8,019 nt of DNA from JAGNZR01 sp051659505 (GTDB lineage Bacteria; Fusobacteriota; Fusobacteriia; Fusobacteriales; Fusobacteriaceae), in assembly GCA_051659505.1 (NCBI GenBank), contig JBOFOQ010000045.1:1-8019 (forward strand), given 5' to 3'. A model generated the notes under the pieces. It did no database searches and was not told the origin of the DNA. It saw only the letters and a program-made list of their open reading frames with translations. Position numbers and translations under genes: made by a program. Below are positions 1-8,018 of this stretch, one piece after another. Position 1 is the first letter of the stretch; each line of letters begins with the position of its first letter.

Positions 1-2
1 TA

Positions 3-212
3 CCAGATATTAGTAAGTTTACTTCTGTAGAAGAGTTTGAAGAATATATCTTAAAAAATAATTCTTTAAATAAAAAAACTACTTATAAAGATATATTAAT
101 TGATAATTTTCATACACCCTTTATTTTTACTAATGTAGGTACAGAGAATAATCCTTTATGGACAGATGAAGCACAACCCATAATATCTTTCAATAATAGT
201 CATTTACCTCTT
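3..212 (+). other. N-terminal edge segment of the giant protein, unassigned
   Basis: Residues 1-70 form a mixed, probably folded stretch. It includes a short acidic helix around F6-TSVEEFEEYI and a more hydrophobic part with H37-TPFIFTN and W50-TDEAQP. I do not recognise a domain. It is coding and in frame with the rest, so it is the C-terminal end of a module that begins to the left of the window. Confidence 0.6.
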
Positions 213-3200
213 TTAGAAGAAAAAGAGAAGAAAGAAAAAGTTAAAATAGATAATAAAGAAGAAATTAAAGGTTTAAAAAAATCTATAGAAACTTCTGAAA
301 AATATATAGAAAAAGAGGCAAAGAAAAATGAACCAAATATTGTTGTAATAGAACAGTACCAAGAGGATATTGAAGATAATAAAGCAAAATTACAAAAACT
401 AGAACAGGAAGAAGTAAATTTTGATAAAGAACTTGCTAAAGACATACTAAAAGAAGATATTGTCAAAAAAGAAATGACCCAACCTAGAACAGGGGTAAAA
501 GAATTGTTTGAAGCTAATTCAGAATTAGCCAGTATTGGTACACAAGAAGAATATTCTCAATATTTAGATACTATCTTTCCTAATACCAAAGTTAAAGACA
601 TTGTTTATCATGGTTCTCCTAATTTTGGATTTGACAGTTTTTCAAAAGAAAAATTAGGGGAGTACACTGGTAGTGCATCTGCTAAACTAGGATTCTTTTT
701 TTCTAATAACGTAGAAAATTCTCTTTATGGGTATTCTGTCAATATAGATAAAGATGTAGAATTTGATGATGATGTAGAATTACCAGCAAGTGTAGAAGGG
801 AGTTTTGGACTTTCTCAGATTTACGCTAAAATAAAAGATTTAGATGATGGTAAAGATTTTATAGTTTTTGAAGAGTCGGGTAAAGAGTATCTTATAAAAA
901 GCATAGAAAAATCTGGTGGTGTATCTATTGGTTTACCTTTTAAGACAAAAAAAGAAGCGTTAGAAGACTATAAAAGAGATAACCCTCACGATAAAAAAGA
1001 AATAGAAATATTAGAACGTACTGTAAATACTGAAAAATATAGGTATAGTAAAGTTGATTGGTTAAAAGACAAACCAACAAATTACTATAGAGAAGACAAA
1101 GACAGTAAAATCCTTATTTCAAAAAAAGAATTTGAAGAAGAACGAGATAAAGTAAAAGAACAACTACTAATAGAGAAAGATGAATACATTAAGGAACAAG
1201 CTAAAAGTAGAGTATTTAATGTCTTATTAAATGTAAAAGATTTAAAGGAGACTGATGATTTTGGTTCGGACTATAGGACAGAGACTTATGTTAATAGAAC
1301 TAAACAAGCTTGGGAAGAAAATAAAGATGGGCTAGTTATTAGAAATACTTATGACCCACTCTTAAACGATGTTTATATTGTCTTTGAACCAGAGCAAATC
1401 CATATTTTAGGAAATGAACAAGATATAAATAGGTTTAAGAATTTTATAAAACAATCACAAATAAACTTAGAGCAGTCTAATTTTAACCACATAAAACAGC
1501 AAGAGTTTGGTAATAATGATATTATTGATATTAATAATGAAATATTATACAAAACTCTTTCAAGAATAAAAGTAACTTCTTCTTTTAATAAAAAAAAGTT
1601 ACTTGAAGAAATAATAAAAGTATATGAGGAGCTCGAAAAAGATTTATTAGATAAAAGCAAATTTGCAGAAGCTAAATTTTTATCTAGTAATAGGGACAAT
1701 ATATTGGGTATATCTCAGTATGATGGTAGTGTTAAAGAAATGTTAGATGTTTTGTTTGATTTAGCACCAGAAGAAGAACTTACCTTTGCTTCTTATTTTA
1801 TAAAGGATTTTTCTAAAGAGTCTTTTGAACATGATATTAAGACTTCTGTATCTTTAAAGGTAAAAATATTATTGGCTGGAATTAAAGATAGCAGAATTTC
1901 TGAAAAAGGATTTGCTGGTTTTAGTTTTTATATGCCTTTTTCTCAAACACTATATGCTTTACAAGAAATACTATCTGAAGTAAATAACAATACATTAGAA
2001 GAAGTGGAACTAAGGATTAAAGATAAAATTAAATATAATCCTGTGGAATTTGGTTTTTATCAAGAGATATTAGATAGGCTTAAAGAGTTAGAAAAAGAAG
2101 AAAATACTGTTATAAATGAAGTACTATACTTTTTATATCAATCAACAACTGAAATGTGTTTTGTAATGCACTCTAAAGATGAATCTAATAATTTTAAAAT
2201 AGAAAAAAATAATGCAGACTCAAAAAATCCAGCTATTGTTAAAAGACAAAAATGGAATCAATCATTTAGAAATTCTCCTTTAATTGAAAAATTTGAAGAG
2301 GGCTTTTATAGGATTAAACCAGATGTTGCCAATAAAGTTATTAAGTTGTACGAAGATATACAACTTCAAAAAAAACAAAAAAATGTAAATATTAATACAG
2401 TAAAAGAATATTTGTCATATTTTGGTATTCAACTGGCTACAAACACTCTTGAAAAACTAAAAGATAATTTATTTGGCAATGCAGAAATGTCTTTATACAC
2501 AATAGACCCTGATACAAAAGGGGAATATGGTATTACTGCTGCTAATCAAATTGTTGATTTATTACACAAAAATTTAAACGAAGGATTAAAAACACAAAAT
2601 GGTATAGGAAAAATTGGACCAAAAATTTTAGCTTTTTCGCATAAACATGTAGATGATGTTAAAAAACAAGCAGAGCTAAATTTGTTAATAACAAATACAA
2701 CAAAAGCTCTGAAAATTTTAATAAAAGCAGATAATTTAATGTCTTTTAATCCTGTGTCTAGTGTATATATTGCAGGTAAAACAATAAATGCTTACCAACA
2801 GCCTAAAAGAATAACAAACATTTTAAGAAAATTAAAAAGAGAAAAAAAATATAGAGACCAAATTACTAAGACTGCAACTATGTCTAAAAGTTTTGTAGTA
2901 GAAATGCTTAATAAAAATCTTGATTTTAGAGATTACTTTAATGTAATAAATGCTTCTTTAGAGGCTTTAAAAAAATTAGGTGAAGTTTCTACACAAAAAG
3001 AAAAAACTGTTGTTTCTTTATCTGATAAAGACTCTTTTATTACTTTATTTGGGCTTTTTGCTCACAACGATGGTAAAATAAAAGATAGTACTTACGAAAC
3101 AGAAAAAGGAATTAGTTTAAGGAAAGGTGTTATGCCTTTTCCAACACTATCTGATTCTTCTCAGACTCCTCTTTTAATGACTGTTTTAATTGATTTGCAA

Positions 3201-6200
3201 TTATCAAACTTTGAGCCTGGAAGTATTAATAAGTTAAATGATAACATTTTGACTTTTCTATTAGATAAATTAATTGCAGGAGATTTAGAAAGAATATCTC
3301 AATATCTAAAAAGTGGAGGGGTAAATATTAAAGGTCATAATGCAGGGGCTGCTTTTATTGCTTCTATGCCTTCTTTAAATACTTTATTAATAGAAACAAA
3401 AGATATTAATGGAAAAGATATAAAAAGACCTTTAATTGATGTCTTTAGTAATTATGGAGAAGAGGGAACTCCTCATATAGAAGATATTAATTCTTTTATA
3501 AAGAAGTATAATAGAGAAATAAAAGATGAAATACAAAGAAATTTAGATTCTGAAGTGTCAGAATTAATATCTAAAGATGGAAAGAAAGGGCTGCTAGTTA
3601 GAAACGGTATTTATACAGAGGACAATTTAAATTTTATTGACAATAAATATTTAGAAAGCAAAGGAAAAATGACTACGTTAGCACAAGCTAACCTCCTTTC
3701 TTATGATTATATAATAAACAGTATGTTACAACAAAAAGAAATTCAAAATCTTTTTGCAGGAGATGTAGCAAATTATTTTAAAGATGGTATGGGTAAAAAT
3801 CTTAGTTTTAGTTTACCTTCTGTAGATATAGAAGATTTAATAGGATACTATTATCCTTCAATGTCTGAAAATAATAGAAAACAAATTAAATTAAGATTTA
3901 AGGAAAAATTAATTATTGACCATATAAAAGAGCATTTTCCAAAGCTTTTAGCTGCACAATCTATTAGTCTTTTGCCTTTAGAAGAAAAAATAGAAATTAT
4001 TATACCAATAGCTAAACTTAAAACTGTAGAAATGTTTAAGGATGTGCATGATAATTTAGCCAAAAGACTTAAAGCATTAATATCTCCAGGTAACCAAGAA
4101 CCTAATTCAAAAGGCAATAGAAAATATTATCAAGTAATGTTATCTGATGTAGAGAGTGCTTCAGAAGTATTAGATTCATTAGTAAAACAATCGTATCCTG
4201 AAAAATACGAAGAAATAAAAGGTCATATAAAAGAGTTTAAAAAACTAGACAATATCTATGAAAATGAAAGAACAGATATACAAAAAGAGAGACATAGTAA
4301 CTTATTAAAAAGTTTTCAAAAAGGTTTTCCTTTAATAGGTAATTATTTTAAAACTGTTTCTACAGATGCTCAAGAGTATAATACTTGGAGAGATAATTTA
4401 AATTTATTAAAAAATAAAAGTATAATTTCTAAAGAAGAGTTTAAAAAGATACATGATAAATTAGTTGCTCAAGATAAAGATATAATTGAAAAAGGAGATA
4501 TAACAGAGGAAAATAAATGGAAAGAGTCTGAGAAAGAGTTAAAAAGTAAAGCCATTATGCAACCTACTAAACCTTTATACTCAGGTGTACATTTTGAAGA
4601 AGTAAATGGTTATAGTCTTTCTAGGGATGTTTATATTAAATCTTCTACATTTACATTATTACCAGAACTGACCGCTTTAAGTCCTAAACTTGAAAGGTTA
4701 AGAAGAAATCTTGAAAGTTTAGAAAAATATGATAAAGAGGGTTTGCCTGAAATAACAGTTAGAGCTTCTTATGATTCTGCAAATAAAGTAGGAGCTGTAA
4801 AAAATAGTATTTCAATTAACGAATTATATAAGGATAAGGTAAATAAAAAACTATTATCTGAAGCTACCGTTGAGTTAGATAAAAGCAACTTTTTTATTCA
4901 ACAAGATAAACCTTTTCATTCTGATGAAAATGCAGAAAAAGGAAAAGAAGACAGGACACTTTTAGCTACTCAGTTTGAAAAAATATTATTAGGAGATGGC
5001 ATAAGTAAAATAGAAGAGGAGGTATTTCCTAATATTTTTGATGAAGAGCTTTTAGCAGAAATAGGTATTGAGTATAAAGAAAAAGTTAGTGGAAAAACTT
5101 TAAAAAAGTTATATGAAAAGCTATATGAAAAACAACAAAAACTATTAAAAGATAAATTATTCAGAAAGTTTGGAATAACAGACTATAAGGATATTGCAGA
5201 AGGTAAAGTAGAGGCAATGGAAAAAATTGTTGATTTATTAAATAAAAGGCTTACTAATAAACAAGACAGAGAGGCATTAGAATTAATATATGTTGTTGAC
5301 ATAAATGGTATTAATAGTTATTTTACAAAAAAAGAAATAAGTGAGAATGAATATAAGGTTAAAAAAGCCATATTTAAGTTACCTCTACCTATGATGCCTA
5401 ATTCTCATAAGTTTGAATCTGTATTAAATAGCATAATAAATAAAAACAGTATTAATTTAACTCTCCCAGGTTTTTCTCTTCCAGTAGCTTCTCAAGAAGG
5501 TTTTGACTTTAAAGGTTATGGAGAAGATAAAGAAAATGCTTTAAAAGAACTAAAAAGAAAAGGTTTAATAACTACTAAAAAATTTGACCCTAAAAAAGGA
5601 CTGCAGGCTACAGTAAATGAAGAAGGAGAGTTACAGTATGCTCAAGTTTTTATGGCTAGTAAACTTAAAGTTTTTAATAAAGAAACAAGACAATATGATT
5701 ATGTTGATTTAAGAGAGTATGTTGATGAAAATGGACTATTAGACACAGATAGAATACCTTCTGAGTTATTAAGCTTCTTTTCTTTTAGAATACCTACTTC
5801 ATCACACCAATCGGGAGTTATAGTAGAAATTGTTGGTTTTCTTCCTCACACTTGTGGTGATTTACTTATAGTACCAAAAGACCATACTATACAGATGGGA
5901 GAGGACTATGATATAGATACAAGATACTTTTATAACTATCACTATATAAAAAATAATGCAGGGAAGTTAGAAAGAATAAAATATTCTGACTTAGGGAAAG
6001 AAAATTACAGATTGTTGCAAAAAGAATATTTTAAAGAAAAAGATAAATTATTTAAACAATACTTTATAATTGATGAAAAAGAAGAAAAAATAATTTATAA
6101 TCCTTTACTTATCTGTAATAAGGAACTTCTTGTTGAAATAGCAATATTAGAAAATGCAATACAAGATAATCAATTAGACACTATTTATACACAGGATTTG

Positions 6201-8018
6201 GAAAATGAGTTAAATAGAAGTGTAATAAAACAAGATTTAGAAAACAGAATTATAGAATTAAGGTCTAAAATAATACCTAATAGTATAATTGATAAAAAAA
6301 ATGAAGAATTAAAAAAAGAATTTCATAATTTACTAGAAAGTTTAAAAAAGGAGTTTAATAGTGATACAAAGTTAAAAGAATCATATAATAACTATATGAC
6401 AAGCATTAGAGGACAAGAGAAACAAGAACAGGTATTGGAAAATAATATTGTTTCTCTTTATAAATCTGTCTTTTCTTCTACAGATACAAGAGTACAGTCT
6501 TTAATAAATAAAGTATTATCTACAGATAATGCAGAAAATACTGCAAATAAGATGGATAAGAAAATTCAAGACTCTAAAAAAACAGATATATACAATATTT
6601 ACTCTCCTAACAGACAAAGAGAAATTGCTAAGTCAGGTAATGCTGGAAAAATAGGTACTGGAGAACACTCTAATGCTGTTGCTATGAACTCTTTATTTCA
6701 ACAATCTGATTTTGAACATAAACTTATAGAGAGCGTTAAACTTATAGATGATAAAGAAGTTGAGACTTATTTTCATATACATTTAGGAAATCAAGTATTT
6801 GATGGTATAATGGGAAAAATTGAAAATAATGGAACTAGAATTTCAGAACTTGCAATGGAATCTCAAAATTCTTCTGTAGATAACCAAAAGTTACATGTTA
6901 TGTGGAGAAGGAATGAAAATGAATATACTATGTCTGTACTAAAAATACTGCAAGCAAATGGTATAGATAATGATGGTATAAAAGTAAACGGAGAAACTTT
7001 ATCTTATTCTTCCTTATTTATTAATCAACCTATTTTAAGGAGATATGCTGAAATAATGGAAAGGCTTAATTCATCAACTGAGAATGTCTTTGGTGATACA
7101 CAAAAGCAAGTAAAAAACATATTATTAGAAGAGTTTGGGGGAGATTTAGAAGACTCTTGGCAGATATTGCCTAATGATGTACTAGGTGGGGAAGATATTA
7201 TTCTTTATGGAGAATTAAGAAAAGAAGTAAAAGAAAAAGCAGGAAAAACACTAACAACTAAAGAATTATGGGATAATATACTAGAAGAGGATATGAAACC
7301 TTTACAACAATGGACTATATTTGAATCTTTTTTAGAATTAAAAAAGGCAGCTTCTAAATATTCAGATTTACAACAATTTGTAAATATTGAAAAAAATGGT
7401 ATGGACATTTCTTATTTTAATGTTATCGCCTTAAAACAACGATTAGTAGATTTATCAGAAAACAAAATAAAAAATGTTACTAATGAAAAAGCTCTTTTTG
7501 GTGATTTTAAAAATATAAGTTCGACAGATGAGTTTTTAGGGGAAAGTCTAATAGATGAAGGTTACATAAAAATTTCAGAAAATGACACTAATGATACAAT
7601 ACTGTTCATAAAACCTAATAATCATTATGCACATAAAATTATAAATTCAATTGCTTCAGGATATAATATGTACAATAGTTTATTTCCTTATGATAAAGGG
7701 CTTTTATCCTCTATCATATCTGATATAGAAGAGAGTGCAATTCCTTCAAAAGACTTAGAAACTAAGTATAAAATAATGTCTTCTTTGAAAGATTTTATAT
7801 ATTCTGCTAGTAGAGAAATATTTGATAATAACAGAGATAAAATAGTAGATTCTTTATTTTTTGATAATAATAAAACTGGTAGTGTTTCTTTTGCTTCTTA
7901 CTTATTAAATTTATCAAACAACAAAGACTATAAAAGACTATTTAATAATCCTTTTTTTAAAGATTTACAATTTAATATTAATGAGGGGGGTTATCCTTCT
8001 TTGTTAATTTTTAATAAT
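3..8018 (+). CDS. Giant phage multidomain protein: ADP-ribosyltransferase plus crAss-like virion RNA polymerase-type core (partial at both ends)
   Basis: The frame beginning at base 3 is open for 2,672 codons to the last base. It enters from the left with no in-frame ATG before base 474 and leaves without a stop, so both termini lie outside the window. Order of parts: charged coiled coil (71-158), ART-PolyVal-type ADP-ribosyltransferase (172-470), unrecognised helical region (471-1039), then a long region ending in a multi-subunit-like RNA polymerase active site (R1929-I-P-T; D1968-Y-D-I-D1972). Known: crAss-like phages encode very large proteins, one of which is a virion-packaged single-chain RNA polymerase with a DFDID-type motif. 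Inferred: this protein belongs to that group or a close sister and is injected with the genome. No signal peptide or clear membrane segment is visible. Cysteine is almost absent (C719, C1951, C2038). Codon use is uniformly AT-rich along the length, with no seam suggesting recent fusion. The reading frame is certain, the ART call strong, and the polymerase call good but motif-based. Confidence 0.93.
213..476 (+). other. Charged Lys/Glu-rich coiled-coil linker (residues about 71-158)
   Basis: The segment is dominated by Lys and Glu, with Leu/Ile/Val spaced at helical intervals (L71-EEKEKKEK, then I-KGLKKSIETSEKYIEKEAKK, then a second arm after the N-E-P-N turn near residue 112). Two charged helical arms separated by a short N/P turn suggest an antiparallel hairpin or an extended linker. 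It sits directly before the ADP-ribosyltransferase domain and probably spaces it from the upstream module. Low sequence complexity makes homology weak evidence here. The role is inferred. Confidence 0.65.
516..1412 (+). other. ART-PolyVal-like ADP-ribosyltransferase domain (residues about 172-470)
   Basis: This family transfers ADP-ribose from NAD+ to a target. In phages such domains sit in large polyvalent proteins and are thought to modify host proteins on entry. Seen here in the expected order: a lead-in I178-GTQEEYSQYLDTIFP; then V201-Y-H203-G204, the first strand with the NAD-binding His-Gly; then G230-FFFS234, followed by Y242/Y244; then the strand F405-NVLLNVKDL; then D442-G443-LVIRN; and the closing strand Y458-IVFEPEQI. 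This order matches the H-Y-(E) branch of the fold. The two halves are separated by an insertion (about residues 245-400) that makes the domain about twice the usual size. The position expected to hold the catalytic Glu, just before Y458, appears to be V457. That leaves open a mono-ADP-ribosyltransferase chemistry or an inactive domain. The target is unknown; host RNA polymerase or translation factors would be reasonable guesses. Confidence 0.82.
1413..3119 (+). other. Central helical region without recognised domain (residues about 471-1039)
   Basis: About 1.7 kb of continuous coding sequence between the ART domain and the first polymerase-associated block. It reads as mostly alpha-helical, with Lys/Glu/Leu-rich stretches (for example around residues 535-560 and 660-705) and a few more compact patches: F640-SFYMPFSQT, Y798-LSYFGIQLAT and S910-FNPVSSVYIAGK. 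No nuclease, protease, kinase or zinc-binding signature was seen. It contains one of the only three cysteines (C719). In giant virion RNA polymerases, large N-terminal parts of this sort may help packaging, ejection or promoter contacts. That role is inference only. Confidence 0.5.
3120..4547 (+). other. Pre-core region associated with the RNA-polymerase-like module (residues about 1040-1515)
   Basis: Several short blocks here look like the conserved landmarks that precede the polymerase core in giant phage proteins of this type: M1044-PFPTLSD1051; L1250-FAGD1254 followed by a Tyr at 1258; D1350-NLAKR1355 with S1361-PG1363; a strand-like Y-YQVMLSD shortly after; and D1455-AQEYNTW1462. The likeness is from memory of the family and could not be aligned here. 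The D-x-x-AKR plus SPG blocks could be nucleic-acid-binding elements. The segment lies immediately before the block with the KSS/LLPELT motif and has no gap or frame change. It probably folds with the polymerase as its N-terminal lobe. Confidence 0.5.
4548..5190 (+). other. RNA-polymerase-like module, first conserved core block (residues about 1516-1730)
   Basis: The block opens with M1519-QPTKPLYSG. It continues with a Tyr-Ile-Lys strand and S1547-S-TFTLLPELT1557, a charged helix with two adjacent Arg, then Y1590-DSANKVGAV, and then F1630-FIQQDKP followed by A1655-TQFEKILLGDG. The same order (K-S-S/M-S..PL.P.L, then F-x-SA-x-K-x-G, then Q-x-D-x-P, then G/A-T-Q-x-x-K) is one I associate with the crAss-like phage polymerase family upstream of the catalytic barrel. 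K1595 in the SANKVG motif is a candidate for a basic residue lining the active site, comparable to the lysines contributed by the beta-type barrel in cellular polymerases. That residue-level assignment is tentative. Confidence 0.55.
5340..5502 (+). other. Conserved block before the catalytic barrel (residues about 1780-1834)
   Basis: A short run with P1796-MMPNSHKFESVLNSII and N-LTLPGFSLPVAS (P1822-G1823 central). It resembles the P-x-x-x-x-(K)-F/I-x-x-x-L-x-S-I-I ... x-P-G-x-S-x-V-x-x-S block that comes about 100-150 residues before the catalytic Asp motif in this family. It is followed by a Lys-rich loop and then by A1880-QVFMASKL, which leads into the catalytic barrel. A precise role is not claimed. 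Confidence 0.5.
5631..5930 (+). other. Catalytic double-psi beta-barrel of an RNA polymerase (DYDID metal-binding motif, residues about 1877-1976)
   Basis: The segment holds A1880-QVFMASKL, F1928-RIPT1932-SSHQS, V1944-GFLP1948, G1952-DLLIVP1958 and finally G1966-E-D1968-Y-D1970-I-D1972-TRY. In the cellular beta-prime subunit the equivalent order is R-x-P-T-L-H, then a Gly and a hydrophobic strand ending near Pro, then N-A-D-F-D-G-D, whose three Asp bind the catalytic magnesium. In crAss-like virion RNA polymerases and QDE-1-like enzymes the Asp motif is D-F-D-I-D or D-x-D-G-D. All three Asp are present here, as are R1929, P1931, T1932 and H1935, so the site looks active. The predicted reaction is DNA-templated RNA synthesis, probably of early phage genes. 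Homology is inferred from motif order, not from an alignment score. Confidence 0.78.
5931..7110 (+). other. RNA-polymerase-like module after the active site (residues about 1977-2370)
   Basis: Residues 2039-2160 are a highly charged helical insertion with heptad-like Leu/Ile spacing. It is followed by S2201-PNRQREIAKSG, N2213-AGKIGTGEHSN2224 and a Leu/Phe-Gln-Gln helix. Further on come I2280-SELAMESQNSSVDN2294, a helix ending L-KILQANG, and F2339-INQP2343-ILRRY. The Gly/Lys-rich N-AGKIGTG block, the VDN block and the NQP-I block follow the Asp motif in the same order as in the crAss-like polymerase family as I recall it. They may correspond to the bridge-helix and trigger-loop side of the active centre. 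The exact correspondence is inference. Confidence 0.55.
7111..8018 (+). other. C-terminal helical region, unassigned, continues beyond the window (residues about 2371-2672)
   Basis: The region contains a compact segment with W2387-QILPNDVLGGED, then a helix with L-QQWTIFESFLELKKA and a D-L-QQFVNIEKNG turn, a loop with two Gly-Asp/Asn-rich patches, and a final helical part. The F-x-x-L-x-x-A helix followed by an N-I-x-x-N-G turn is reminiscent of the tail part of the same polymerase family, but I would not assign a function. The frame is still open at the last base, so the protein goes on to the right. Confidence 0.45.

Noticed and set aside
200..466. Antisense open frame of 88 codons
   Set aside because: It lies opposite the Lys/Glu-rich coiled coil, and its Ser/Phe/Leu-rich translation is the expected mirror of GAA/AAA-type codons. 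No supporting motif or ribosome site was seen.
474..476. First in-frame ATG as the start of the gene
   Set aside because: The frame is open and protein-like for the 157 codons upstream to the window edge, and no ribosome binding site precedes this ATG. It is an internal Met (M158).
1373..1699. Antisense open frame of 108 codons
   Set aside because: It overlaps the closing strand of the ART domain and the following helical part in the strongly supported + frame. Its composition is a codon shadow.
3851..4117. Antisense open frame of 88 codons
   Set aside because: It is opposite the conserved D-x-x-AKR/SPG region of the giant protein, and no domain is recognisable.
5017..5055. AGGAGG at 5017-5022 followed by ATG at 5041, as an internal start
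   Set aside because: The spacing is too long (18 bases), the ATG is out of frame with the giant protein, and it reaches TAG after four codons. The purine run comes from Glu-Glu-Val codons.
5847..5855. H1949-T-C1951 as part of a zinc-binding site near the active centre
   Set aside because: The only other cysteines are far away (C719, C2038) and no paired His/Cys spacing is present.
7037..7056. AAGGAGA with ATG at 7045 as an internal start
   Set aside because: The spacing is too short, and the ATG is out of frame and hits TAA after three codons.
7205..7408. Antisense open frame of 67 codons
   Set aside because: It is short, opposite coding sequence, Ser/Phe-rich and without motifs.
3..8018. 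Stop-codon reassignment, as seen in some crAss-like phages
   Set aside because: No TAG, TGA or TAA occurs in the long frame, and Gln and Trp use standard codons, so the window gives no evidence for recoding. It cannot exclude it elsewhere in the genome.
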